The notes under the pieces were generated by a model. That model did not search any database. It was not told where the DNA came from and worked only from the letters and a program-made list of their open reading frames with translations. From Helicoverpa zea (Eukaryota; Arthropoda; Insecta; Lepidoptera; Noctuidae): a stretch of 64,000 bases of DNA. Of the stretch, positions 42,760 to 51,999 are shown in pieces. A program made the position numbers and the translations under genes. Within the stretch, counting starts at the first letter, position 1. Every line of letters starts with the position of its first letter. The stretch covers positions 6,076,001 through 6,140,000 of the forward strand of contig NC_061479.1 of the NCBI RefSeq assembly GCF_022581195.2, read 5' to 3'.

Positions 42760-42840
42760 AACTGCCTCGTTGGTCTAGCTGTCGCAAGTCCGACCTTTGT
42801 ATGTGAGTTGAGTTCCTGGGTCGAGCAAAATGTTATTACA
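42760..42840 (+). repeat. SINE-B head only
   Basis: 'ctgcctcgttggtctagctg' to 'gagttcctgggtcgagc'. Confidence 0.5.
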
Positions 42841-42894
42841 CATTGAGGTAATAAGATATTTGCTTATTGATGAGATTTCTGACTGAATTTTGGG

Positions 42895-42990
42895 TCTAGA
42901 CTAACTGACACTAGGTTTTTAGAGCCAGAAAGACTGACAACCAGTCTTACCAAGGGGTATTAGGTTGTATGGGTACCTGGGTTGAGGTAC
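42895..42990 (+). repeat. SINE-A mid-body fragment
   Basis: 'gccagaaagactgacaacca' to 'gggtacctgggttgaggt'. Confidence 0.5.
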
Positions 42991-42994
42991 CCTG

Positions 42995-43165
42995 GACCAT
43001 ATATTTTTTGACTGTCCTATCAACTCATCCTTTGATTTATATGATCGTCTCCAAAAACTTAAAATTCCTCTCCCGACTAATTTCCGTTCCCTCCTATCCC
43101 ACTCCTGTCCAGAACTGCTCCAGATGCTGTTGATGTTTATACATCAAAACAATATTAAATTATAA
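42995..43165 (+). pseudogene. LINE ORF2 C-terminus, type unknown
   Basis: 57 codons to a stop: DHIFFDCPINSSFDLYDRL, KIPLPTNFRSLLSHSCPELL, LLMFIHQNNIKL. The 'HIFF.CP' start and 'FI...NNIKL' end are reminiscent of the end of CR1/Jockey-like ORF2s. Family assignment is weak. A 250-bp AT-rich 3' region follows. Confidence 0.45.
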
Positions 43166-43464
43166 ACTGTAGCCTATATTTAGGCCACAGTTTGTATGGT
43201 TGTGGTATATATTATATGTTATGTGTTACTAACATTTTGTTGTTATTTTTATATATGTAAATGTATTTCTGTTTGTTTCAGTGCCGTCCTACTAACACGT
43301 TAAGTTACACAAGATCGGCCACAGCACCATCTTAAATCAATATATATATATTTTTTTTAATTTATTTTAATTAAAAGCACTTCTTGCTTCTCATCCCACT
43401 TGTCATTGGCAGAATCGTCGAAGTTGACATCGACACGGATTGCCATATACAAAAAAAGAATAGA

Positions 43465-43562
43465 ACTAGGTTGAGGAGATTAGATAGGCAGTCGCTCAGT
43501 GTCATCCGGTTAGACTGGAAGCCGACCCCAACATAATCGGGAAAAGGCTAGGCAGATGATGT
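43465..43562 (+). repeat. SINE-A tail
   Basis: 'ggttgaggagattagatagg' to 'aaaggctaggcagatgatg', with a deletion. Upstream 43411-43464 ('gaatcgtcgaagttgacatc') recurs at 49260 and may be another dispersed module. Confidence 0.55.
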
Positions 43563-43765
43563 GTATGAATTTAGATATACTTAAATATTAGTTAAGTAGT
43601 AATTATAAGATTAGCTATTGGAATGGTTCGTCTATCATTTTGCGAAATACTTACGTAGGTTCTGTTAGAAGTTTGTTAGGAAATAAACTTCAAATTGATT
43701 TATTGATTATTACGTTAAACCAATCAGTAATCTGCTTTTAGGGTTTTAATTACTTATTATACTTC

Positions 43766-43882
43766 ATTATCTCCCGAGCCTTTTCCTTTTCCCAACTATG
43801 TTGGGGTCGGCTTCCAGTCTAACCAGATACAGCTGAGTACCAGTGTGCCACAAGGAGCGACTGCCTATGTGACCTATAATAT
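43766..43882 (-). repeat. SINE-A tail
   Basis: 'cattatctcccgagcctttt', with a duplicated 'ccttttcc', to 'gagcgactgcctatgtgacc'. Confidence 0.6.
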
Positions 43883-43884
43883 AC

Positions 43885-44992
43885 TTGACTATCTTTTATT
43901 TATATTACGTATTATTTAAAGGAAGGTAGTTCTATTATAAATTACTATTGTTTAAAAAAGAATGACTTGTTCTTAGACGACTTCCCAAAAATGATTAGGT
44001 TCTCAATTCGTCGGAATCTTTTTTTGCTGTTACCTACTTTTTTAACTTTTTTTATTTTTGTAAAATATTTTTTTTTACCATTACGAAATATTTTGGACAA
44101 AAAAAAATCACTTAAAAACATTTTTTGCAAAAAAAAATACCTACCTCACAACAAAAAAAAATTCTCATAACATTTTTTTACCTTCATATCATCTGACATA
44201 CGCTTCAAGAAAATGAAAGTAAAGTCTTAAGTAAACATTATCGTTCATCTCGACTTATACTTTCATGGCACAGTGGCCTATTTACCCCCACCACTAGTGA
44301 AAGCGATATAGCAAATACTATATAATATGACATAATAATGCATAATATATGCAAATGGGGAATTTAATAATGTTTTAACTGAACTAAGGTTGGTAATAAT
44401 GGATTGTGGCCGACTTTTTTAAGGTTCGAATAAATAGTTTTTTTTTGCGCTGGTTTTGCATATTTTTTTATAACTTTTTTGTAAAATTTGTAGGTAATAT
44501 TTTATTTATTTAAAAATAAATAATAATTAAAATAAAATAAAAGTACATACCTCAATAAAAAAAAATCCCACTCACAAAGTAGAAGGCTTCACACAAAAAA
44601 AAATCCACAAAACACAGAATTTTCAAAAAACAAAAAAAAAAACACCAAAAAAAATTTTTTTCCCAAAAAAAAAACCACACGTACGTAACAATTTTTTTTT
44701 TCTTTTTCTCACAATAAAAAAACTATTACGACAGCACTTTTGAGTTTTTAACGTGAATATTTTTTTTCCGATTGGTACGCGACGCGTGTTGCGCGGGCGT
44801 TGATGCCCGACTAACGTACACATTCACTTCGAACTCACTGTTAACTACACTTCAAGCTACAATATCTTTCATAGACGGACAGAGAAATAAGCTTCAAAAC
44901 AACATGCGGATTTTCCACGAATTTAATCATGTTTTTCAATACTTTTTTTTTATTTATACTAATCTATGCAACTATTCTATCAATTTCTATAA
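43885..44992. repeat. A/T-tract-dominated region
   Basis: About 1.1 kb with more than twenty runs of six or more A or T: T-runs at 44025-44070 and 44390-44470, A-runs at 44100-44160 and 44560-44720. 'ttttgtaaaatatttttttt' and 'cttttttgtaaaatttgtag' are related words. A GC-rich 'gcgcgggcgttgatgcccga' with a small hairpin (cgggcg...gcccg) is at 44798. The ORFs here are lysine/phenylalanine-rich artefacts. Identity unknown. Confidence 0.45.
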
Positions 44993-45257
44993 AGTTAAGC
45001 AATGGTTAGCGCGGTAGGTTTGTGAATGGGTGACTATTTGAGTTCCTCCGTGTTTCGGAAGGTACGTTAAGCTGGTGGGTCCCGGCTGTCATTTGAACAT
45101 CTTTGGCAGTCGTTACTGGTAGCCAGAAGCCAGAAAGTCTGACAACTAGACTTATTGGATTGACTAGGTAACTGAGTTGCGGAGGTCAGAACTGCATACG
45201 GCTTGACTGGAAGCTGACCCCAACATAATTGGGAAAAGGCTAGGCAGATGATTATCA
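44993..45257 (+). repeat. SINE-A5S, nearly full length
   Basis: This is the clearest 5S-like head: 'agttaagcaatggttagcgc' then 'gtgaatgggtgactatttga', in the order of 5S rRNA box A and box C. It is followed by 'gagttcctccgtgtttcgga', the SINE-A body, and the tail 'gggaaaaggctaggcagatg'. Confidence 0.6.
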
Positions 45258-45369
45258 TTTAAGGAGTGCAGCAGGCAAACGTTGTATGCAAGCTGAAGAC
45301 CGACGACGGGTAGGTGACAGAAATAACTAGGTACTTAATGTGAACTTATGTTAGACTATGTAGCTATCT

Positions 45370-45505
45370 TCCTGAGGTTTCACCCACGTCCCTGGGAAAC
45401 TTCTGCCCTTACTGAGATAAAATATAGCCTATGTTACTCGGGAATACTGTAGCTTTTTAACAACTAAATAACTTTTCAAATCGGTTTAGCGGTTTCCTGG
45501 CGTTT
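45370..45505 (-). repeat. H2 repeat, reverse
   Basis: 'ggtttcacccacgtccctgg' to 'atcggtttagcggtttcctg'. Confidence 0.6.
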
Positions 45506-45657
45506 AAAAATGTTTCGTCTTTAATATTTCAGTGTAGCTAGGCTGATGGTGATGATGAAAAAAACAACCAAAACGGCCATATTTTTGGTTTTTTTTTTTG
45601 AAGTTTATTACTAATATGCTTATTGTCCATTATATGAGTATTAAACATAACTGATAC

Positions 45658-45786
45658 CTGAAAGATGATATGAATAGGAAGGGAGTGAGTGTCAGTATGA
45701 CGAGTGACAGGGGAAAATGGAAGAAAATGACTTAATGCGCCGACCCCAAGTAAAATTGGGAACAGGGCAGGAGAAAGAAGAAGAAG
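45658..45786 (+). pseudogene. 5'-truncated LINE C-terminus, GAAGAA-tailed, 129 bp, 15-bp duplication
   Basis: It begins at the CLKDDM box ('ctgaaagatgatatgaatag') and ends (GAA)4. AAACATAACTGATAC is repeated at 45643-45657 and 45787-45801. Very short but a clean insertion. Confidence 0.75.
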
Positions 45787-45839
45787 AAACATAACTGATA
45801 CACGCTTATTTTTCTTGCATACAAGCGTTCATTTATTCC

Positions 45840-45881
45840 AATCACGGAGGACAAAAGACTAGACTTTTGTCCTCCGTGATT
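45840..45881. repeat. Perfect 18-bp hairpin
   Basis: AATCACGGAGGACAAAAG, loop actaga, CTTTTGTCCTCCGTGATT. The word ATTCCA precedes and follows (45835-45840, 45880-45885). Confidence 0.8.
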
Positions 45882-46559
45882 CCAATGCATTTGTAAGACA
45901 ACTAACGCCATCTAGTAGAAAAACTTAGAACCATTTACGTGTTTGACAAACTATTTAGGTTTTTGGTTATTTTTTATAGATTTTGACATTATGATAAATA
46001 ATAGAATTTAGAGAATAACTTTTGTGACGTAGATTCTTACATTTTTATTTATCTTTTCCTGGTTTTTCAATACTAAGTTTATTTTGACGTCTTTATATAT
46101 GTAATATGCAAATGAAATTAAAAAAGAATGATTTATTGCTATTTCCTAGAATTGCAACAAAAAATAAGAACAAAATTATAGACTTTAAGCTGAGTAGGTA
46201 AAGGAAAAACTGAACTGAAAAATGAAAGTGCAACAAAGAAGTGTTTTTTTCCGAGTTCTACAGATTTTCTGTGATTTTTTGTTTAAAGGTGAGGGTTTTG
46301 AATGATGTTCTTTAAAATTAGACATTCTGTGGTGAAATTCGTTCACTTAATTATATTTTATTTCCACGCGTATCTTTTCTAAGCTATGCATAATTTCTTA
46401 AGTAAGTAAATCTTATACCTCAGTTATTGGTATAAAGGTTAAGAAAAACCTTTTGAAAACACCTGGAATTTTTGAAAACGACTTTCCAAAAAGAAGGAGG
46501 TTCTAATATAAATAAACATCCGAATGTTCATATATTTTTTATATAAAGTCTGAAATTTT
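45882..46559. other. No feature recognised
   Basis: AT-rich. 'acgactttccaaaaagaagg' at 46480 is the dispersed word also seen at 27851. Confidence 0.4.
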
Positions 46560-46635
46560 TAACGCTCAATCCTTCTCCGTGTGAGAGGAGGCCGCAGCCC
46601 AGCAGTGGGACGATACAAAGGCTGATGATGACCTG
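46560..46635 (+). repeat. SINE-D tail
   Basis: 'aacgctcaatccttctccgt' to 'gggacgatacaaaggctgat', ending GATGATGA. This copy shows the complete 3' end. Confidence 0.6.
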
Positions 46636-46749
46636 AGTAGGTACCTATATGTTATTTCATCACCATCCCACTAGACGTGTTACAAACCCTAAGGTCATTC
46701 ATCAATAACTAAATACATCCGTTGTAAGTCTTAATTAATCATCTATACT

Positions 46750-46925
46750 ATAATAATATTAATATAATATAAAGAGGAAACATTGTATTGTTTGTTTGTA
46801 TCACAAAGGCTCAGAAACTACTGAAACGATTTGAAAAATTCTTTCACTGTTGGAAAGCTACACTCTTCCCGAGTAACATAGGCTATATTTTATCCCGGTA
46901 CGGGCAGTAGTTTTCAAGGAACGAG
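46750..46925 (+). repeat. H2 repeat
   Basis: 'ataaagaggaaacattgtat' to 'cgggcagtagttttcaagga'. Confidence 0.65.
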
Positions 46926-47128
46926 AGTACTTTATTTTTTCATATTTTATTTCTCTTTTTTTGCGATTCTACATGATCTTTGCATGTAGTATTGTATGTA
47001 TCAATACTAAACTGTAACACCAACTATTTTAAAAAAGAGTAACCATGGAGTTTCTTGCCCATTCTTCTCTAGCTTAGCTAATTTTGGCATGGGCATCTTC
47101 TTTCGTGTCGATGACATGTCTAGTGAGA

Positions 47129-47300
47129 CTACACTTTGTCAGCCCAATATGCCGCCACAGCGAGAGCACGGCCGGATGCACTCATGAGGTCCTGCCGCGA
47201 GCAAGTTTCAGGGCACAGTGGACATGCGATGAGGTGGGACATGGTCTGCACAGTAGCCTCGCACCTCGCAATCCTACCTGGACTAGCAACTATAATCAAA
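47129..47300 (-). pseudogene. LINE ORF2 C-terminus with CPLCP motif
   Basis: On minus: IARCEATVQTMSHLIACPLC, then PETCSRQDLM and ALAVAAYWADKV to a stop at 47129. The C...Q.M.HL..CP.CP...C...DL..A...A...A.YWA order is a well-known ending of insect non-LTR ORF2 proteins. No polymerase is left. The surrounding 46930-47128 holds a weak match to the 1180 module at 47049. Confidence 0.65.
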
Positions 47301-47518
47301 CTTATTTATGTATATTTGTGTGAAACCACGAGAAAACAGCTAGTTAATCCTTATAATCCTGATTTATAATTATGCTTAGAAGTCACGCGATGTATAAAAA
47401 ATAACATAATTGTAGTGCATTGTAGATCTATTCTCATTTCCTTGAACAATAATTACCTTTTTAATGATAAATAGGTTAACAATGTAGTTGGTATATTCAA
47501 TAATTAAGTGGTTAGTCA

Positions 47519-47715
47519 AGGTTAAGTTGAGATGGTCGTGGTTAGTCCGGGGATGGGTCATCATCTGACTCCCTTTTCCCAAACTATGTTGGGGTCGGCT
47601 TCCAGTCTAACCGTATGCAACTGAGTACCAGTGTGCCACATGGAGCGACTACCTATCTGATCTCCTCACTCAGTTACCTGGGCAATCCAATAAATACCCC
47701 TTGGTATGACTAGTT
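47519..47715 (-). repeat. SINE-A tail half fused to a 5S-like head scrap
   Basis: 'aaggttaagttgagatggtc' and 'ggggatgggtcatc' (plus strand) run straight into a reversed SINE-A tail 'ctcccttttcccaaactatg'. Two modules meet in opposite orientation. Confidence 0.5.
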
Positions 47716-47885
47716 ATTTTGCTAGCGAGTTTGTTGCACCACTTCATCTACCCAGCAAAAACACATAGGAAGTGGTGAAGGGTGGCCGTTTTGGGGGCTG
47801 TCTTTTGTAAATTTCTGACGTTCGAAAAGTGGTGTTTTGCAGCCAAATTAGTTTGAATAAACTAATTTAGGCTTAGATTTGATTT
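47715..47885 (+). repeat. LINE-3'-like module with the empty site of the 12347 LINE
   Basis: 'agcgagtttgttgcaccact' through 'gcaaaaacacataggaagtg' to 'tagtttgaataaactaattt'. It matches the sequence around 12310-12780 without the 369-bp insert. Confidence 0.65.
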
Positions 47886-47889
47886 TAAA

Positions 47890-48289
47890 GTTGTCGAAGC
47901 CACGCTTTTCGTCCAAGCCAAGTGTTGCTAATAATAAATGGGCCTGTGTAGCCTGAAAATAAAGGTATCTTGATTCTCTATAAATAGTAGCTAATTTCAG
48001 AGGGACACATTTTCAATAAGAACTGTATATTATGTATAGTTAAGTATGTTTAACTAAAAGTATAGGTATAATAATAAAATATAGCTAGAGATAAACATCT
48101 CAACTATGTATATGTAAAATAAATTAATTCCCGAGCAAGATAAACAAGTTTTTGTTCAATGAAGTGTTAACTTATGTCGCATATTTAACGGTTAAAATAT
48201 TAACATAATAGTCAAATTAATTATTTTAAAGTTATCTGTAATTTTAACATGATAAGTAGGCATAGTCATCTTAAAATCTTATCATTATT
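47890..48289. other. No feature recognised
   Basis: AT-rich. Confidence 0.4.
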
Positions 48290-48507
48290 TTTCTTTGGCA
48301 GTCGTTCCGCGTAGTCAGAAGCCAGTAAGTCTGACAACCAATCTTACCTTGCAGTATTGGGTTGCTTTGCTCGGTTAACTAGGTTGAGGATCTATTAGGC
48401 TTAGGTTGCTCCATGTGGCACACTGGTACTCAACTGTATCCGGTTAGACTGGAAGCCGACCCCAACATAGTTGGGAAAAGACTAGGCAGATGATGATGAC
48501 GATATTG
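48290..48507 (+). repeat. SINE-A, head missing
   Basis: 'ctttggcagtcgttccgcgt' to 'aaagactaggcagatgatga'. Confidence 0.65.
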
Positions 48508-48831
48508 AAATTATTTTCGTCGACTACAAAAATATTTAAGATAATCTAAACAAAGTAGGTATGTTTTCTTCTCAATAAAATAGGTACGGTAATGGGATAT
48601 CAAAATTTCCCAGTAAATTGATGTAATATAATACTTACCTACTGATTTTTGACCAAAACATTTTAGCGAGGCCATTTTTCTAAAATTTTCAATTCATTAG
48701 GACACACAGAAAAATGATAATCTAGCTAGCGAAATACTTACTTTAATCAAAAGAACCGACTACAACTTATTAGATTCTAGAAAAAACATTGTTTACTTTA
48801 AAACCCGATAAACCTATGATTAAAGCGTTAC
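48508..48831. other. No feature recognised
   Basis: AT-rich. Confidence 0.4.
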
Positions 48832-48833
48832 TA

Positions 48834-49060
48834 TAGTTCGGCCATTCAGAGAATGCGTTCCTGACACGTCGCGATTGAACTGACGACGTAACTTTGCAAT
48901 GGCGTTGCAGTTACGATAAAAATATTTTTGCTGGTTGTTTACCGTTTTAACAATTGAGGAGCATTAAAACAACATTATTATATCAATAATCAATGAATGT
49001 AGTTACGTCGTCAGTTCAATCGCGACGTGTCAGGAACGCATTCTCTGAATGGCCGAACTA
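48834..49060. mobile_element. 227-bp palindromic MITE, copy 1
   Basis: The ends are TAGTTCGGCCATTCAGAGAA and its complement. The roughly 60-bp arms appear perfect. TA lies on both sides (48832-48833, 49061-49062), pointing to a Tc1/mariner-type mobiliser. By eye it is identical over its full length to the copy at 51530. Confidence 0.85.
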
Positions 49061-49062
49061 TA

Positions 49063-49369
49063 GTGATTATCTTATTATTTATTAGAAACACGTGTATTTA
49101 TACATAAGTATTGGTTTTTAAAACTTCCGCAAATTATTCAACGCCCAAGTTCACTGACAACATACCTTAACGTCCGTTTTTCTTAAAACAACTGTTTACT
49201 TTGAAACTTGAATATTAAAATTTATGGAAGGTTTACAGTTGTTTTAAGAAAACTGACCAGAATCGTCGACATCGACATCGACGGCATAGATTGCCGGAAA
49301 CAAAAATAGAATAGAAGAAAACTGACGCCTATCTATTCTTAATACACAAATGAATGTTGTTCGACGAAG
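49063..49369. other. No feature recognised
   Basis: AT-rich. 'atcgtcgacatcgacatcga' at 49262 recurs in diverged form at 43413. 'cgcccaagttcactgacaac' near 49141 is mirrored by 'gtcagtgaacttcggcctaa' near 49542. Confidence 0.4.
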
Positions 49370-49503
49370 GCTCCAAAACTACCGATTTTAAAAATTATGT
49401 CACTATTAGAAAGCTACACTCTTCCCGAGTACTATAGGCTATATTTTATCCCGGTACGAGCAGTAGTTCCCACGGGACGCGGGTAAAACTACGAAAAAAA
49501 CAG
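49370..49503 (+). repeat. H2 repeat
   Basis: 'gctccaaaactaccgatttt' to 'cgggtaaaactacgaaaaaa'. Confidence 0.6.
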
Positions 49504-49721
49504 CTACAAAATAAAACAATATATTTATTTTATGCGTTATGTTGTCAGTGAACTTCGGCCTAAGTGATTAAACAAGGTGTAGACAAGTAACATATTTGAC
49601 GATTAATTTAATAACAAATTACCATGGCGACTTTTAAATAAATAAGCAATGATTTATCTTCATAGGATAAACATACAAAATCTTGCGTCTGTCGGCAAAA
49701 CTAATGTTTATAGTTCCTCAT

Positions 49722-49895
49722 CATCAACTGCCGAGCCTTTTCCCAACTATGTTAGGGTCGGCTTCTAGTATAACCGGATGCAGCTGAGTACCAGTGTGCC
49801 ACAAGGAGCGACTGCCTATCTGATCTCCTCAACCCATTTATCAGGCAACTTGGTAAGACTGGTTGTCAGACTTTCTGGCTTTTGACTACCCGTAA
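49722..49895 (-). repeat. SINE-A tail half
   Basis: 'catcaactgccgagcctttt' to 'ctttctggcttttgactacc', with a deletion in the mid body. Confidence 0.6.
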
Positions 49896-49967
49896 AGATT
49901 ACTATAGAGAAATCTAGAACTTTAAATAAATAGTAGTCTTTAGGGGGGCAAAAACTTAATAGTATTT

Positions 49968-50252
49968 TTAGGGTTCAGTACCCAAAGGGTAAAACGGGAC
50001 CCTATTGTTTTCGCTCCTCTGTCCGTCCGTTCGTCTGCCACAAGGTTGTATCTCATGAACCGTGATAGTTAGAGAGCTGAAATTTACACAGATATGTTTT
50101 TGTTGCCACTGTAAAAACAAATACTGAAAACTAGAACTAAATAAATATTTTGGGGGGCTCCTATACATCAAACGTGATTTTATTGTCCGTTTTATAAATA
50201 ATGATACGGAACCCTTCGTGCGCGAGTCCGAATCGCACTTGACCGGTTTTTT
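49968..50252 (-). mobile_element. CG-558-related element, second subfamily, complete
   Basis: 'agggttcagtacccaaaggg' to 'gatacggaacccttcgtgcg', then 'gagtccgaatcgcacttgac' and CCGG. 285 bp, with the same interior as the 18183 copy. The shared ends and different core suggest two non-autonomous families moved by one machinery. Confidence 0.6.
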
Positions 50253-50597
50253 TTTCAAAAACCGTGAGAAGTGGCCAGAAATAATTTCTGATAGTAGGTA
50301 CATTGACCAGTATGTTCTTACAATGTCAAAAATATTTTCAGTAACGTTTTGACGTTTAAATACAATGATAGTAATTAATGTAATGATGATTATTATAATT
50401 TTATTTAGTAATTATATGATTTTCATAATGACCTTTTTATTATAATCTGAGATATATTTTTAAAATATACATACAATTTATTTAATATTTTTGACTTTGA
50501 GAAGCTTATTTAATGTTAAGTATCTAATTATTTTTGTGTATTTGAATAGCTGTTGAAATGGATTTTTTCGGAAAATATTATCTACTTATTATATATA
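50253..50597. other. No feature recognised
   Basis: AT-rich. Confidence 0.4.
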
Positions 50598-50862
50598 CTG
50601 GTACTCAGCTGCATTGACTGTGTTTCGGAAGGAACGTTAAACTGTAGGTCCCGGCTGTCATTGAATACCCTTGGCAGTCGTTACGGGTAGTCAGAAGCCA
50701 GTAAGTCTGACACCAGTCTAACCAAGGGATATTTGGTTGCCCAGGTTTGAGGACGACTGGGTTGAGGACTTCAGATAGGCAGTCGCTCTTTGTAAAACTC
50801 TGGTACTCAGCTGCATCAGGTTATACTGGAAGCCGACCCCAAAATAGTTGGGGAAAGGCAGT
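50598..50862 (+). repeat. SINE-A, head missing
   Basis: 'tgactgtgtttcggaaggaa' to 'ccccaaaatagttggggaaa'. A 13-bp segment is duplicated in the mid body ('aggacgactgggttgaggac'). Confidence 0.65.
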
Positions 50863-50934
50863 CTAATGAAACTGCCCAGTTAAAGATGGCTGTTTGTCAA
50901 ATGTGACAGGCAGCCATCTTGATTATTCGAGGCT

Positions 50935-51047
50935 GTGGGATTGTTCGAAAGAATTACCGCGGCGCTGGTACATAAAGGGCTTAAGAAGGAACATGATGGG
51001 TTTTAGTCAGTAAGAGTCTGACACTCCCTCTCGCTGCACACACAGCG
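50935..51047 (+). repeat. CAGCGGG-repeat copy, split by the Transib element
   Basis: 'gcggcgctggtacataaagg' to 'cactccctctcgctgcacac', then CAGCG. The repeat would continue GGG, and does so at 55178 on the far side of the element. Confidence 0.6.
51043..51047. other. Target-site duplication CAGCG, left
   Basis: Matches 55173-55177 exactly. Five bases and GC-rich, as reported for Transib and RAG-type transposition. Confidence 0.85.
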
Positions 51048-51529
51048 CACAGTAGATCGACGCCATACAAGCGTTGGGACATAGGATATTTAAATATCCA
51101 AATGTCAATTTTTGAAAAACGAGTTATGCCATCGTATTTGTCTTCTTATTAGCTGTTAAAAATGTTACTAGCATTTTCTGATTGGACTCTTACATCGAGA
51201 GCTATAGCGCAAAATGTGATTTAAATGTATGGGAAGTGACTTAAAAACTGATGTATCTCGAGATTCCCTTCGCCTTTCGACTTGATTTTTTTATATGGTA
51301 ATAAGACATATATTTGGCACATTTTCTTCAAACAAACATGGTGCGATAAATGTGCCCGTTTTAAGATACAAGTATAGACCGATTTTTGCAATATCATCTA
51401 CATATTTATTTATAAGTTTCACATATTTTATCTCTGAATCTCACTTCAGTGGTGACTCACTGATATGGTCAGGCCATAACTCATTGGTGCACCGATAATA
51501 TAATCTCTGGAAATAATTATATACTACTA

Positions 51530-51756
51530 TAGTTCGGCCATTCAGAGAATGCGTTCCTGACACGTCGCGATTGAACTGACGACGTAACTTTGCAATGGCG
51601 TTGCAGTTACGATAAAAATATTTTTGCTGGTTGTTTACCGTTTTAACAATTGAGGAGCATTAAAACAACATTATTATATCAATAATCAATGAATGTAGTT
51701 ACGTCGTCAGTTCAATCGCGACGTGTCAGGAACGCATTCTCTGAATGGCCGAACTA
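51530..51756. mobile_element. 227-bp palindromic MITE, copy 2, nested in the left inverted repeat
   Basis: TA at 51528-51529 and 51757-51758. The right repeat at about 54690-54693 (rc 'ctactaatgagg') shows one TA, the pre-insertion state. It entered after, or as part of, the last transposition of the host element. Confidence 0.9.
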
Positions 51757-51934
51757 TAATGAGATAATTTGTTAATTTTTGGTAATTTGTTATTACCTAA
51801 ATTTTAATGAGGTGATTAGCTATTTTTTTGAAAAATTAGCTAATTACTTATAAAAGACCTTTTTATTGTTTACAATAAGAACTCGAATCGATTTTTAACA
51901 TACCTACCCTCATTAGTGCCAATTTTGGAAACCA

Positions 51935-51942
51935 TATAAATA
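51935..51942 (+). promoter_or_regulatory. TATA-like box before the transposase
   Basis: TATAAATA, 58 bp before the ATG at 52000, in the innermost part of the inverted repeat. The same box therefore exists at the other end, pointing inward on minus. Its promoter role is inferred from sequence and distance. Confidence 0.4.
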
Positions 51943-51999
51943 GGTGCATTACTTGAAGAGCATTAGTTGTAATTTCATCCTCATCCGAGTGTTGTCATT

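Larger units (their letters stand above)
51048..51949 (+). repeat. Left terminal inverted repeat (673 bp plus nested MITE)
   Basis: 902 bp long, exactly 229 bp more than the right repeat, which is the MITE plus one TA. It contains a 67-codon ORF mirrored in the right repeat; that is a by-product of the duplication. Confidence 0.85.

Noticed and set aside
44995..45045. Possible 5S rRNA gene
   Set aside because: Only about 50 bp of promoter-like sequence, directly joined to a SINE body.
51295..51498. 67-codon ORF mirrored at 54722-54925
   Set aside because: It lies in the two inverted repeats of the Transib and is simply the same DNA twice. No known domain.
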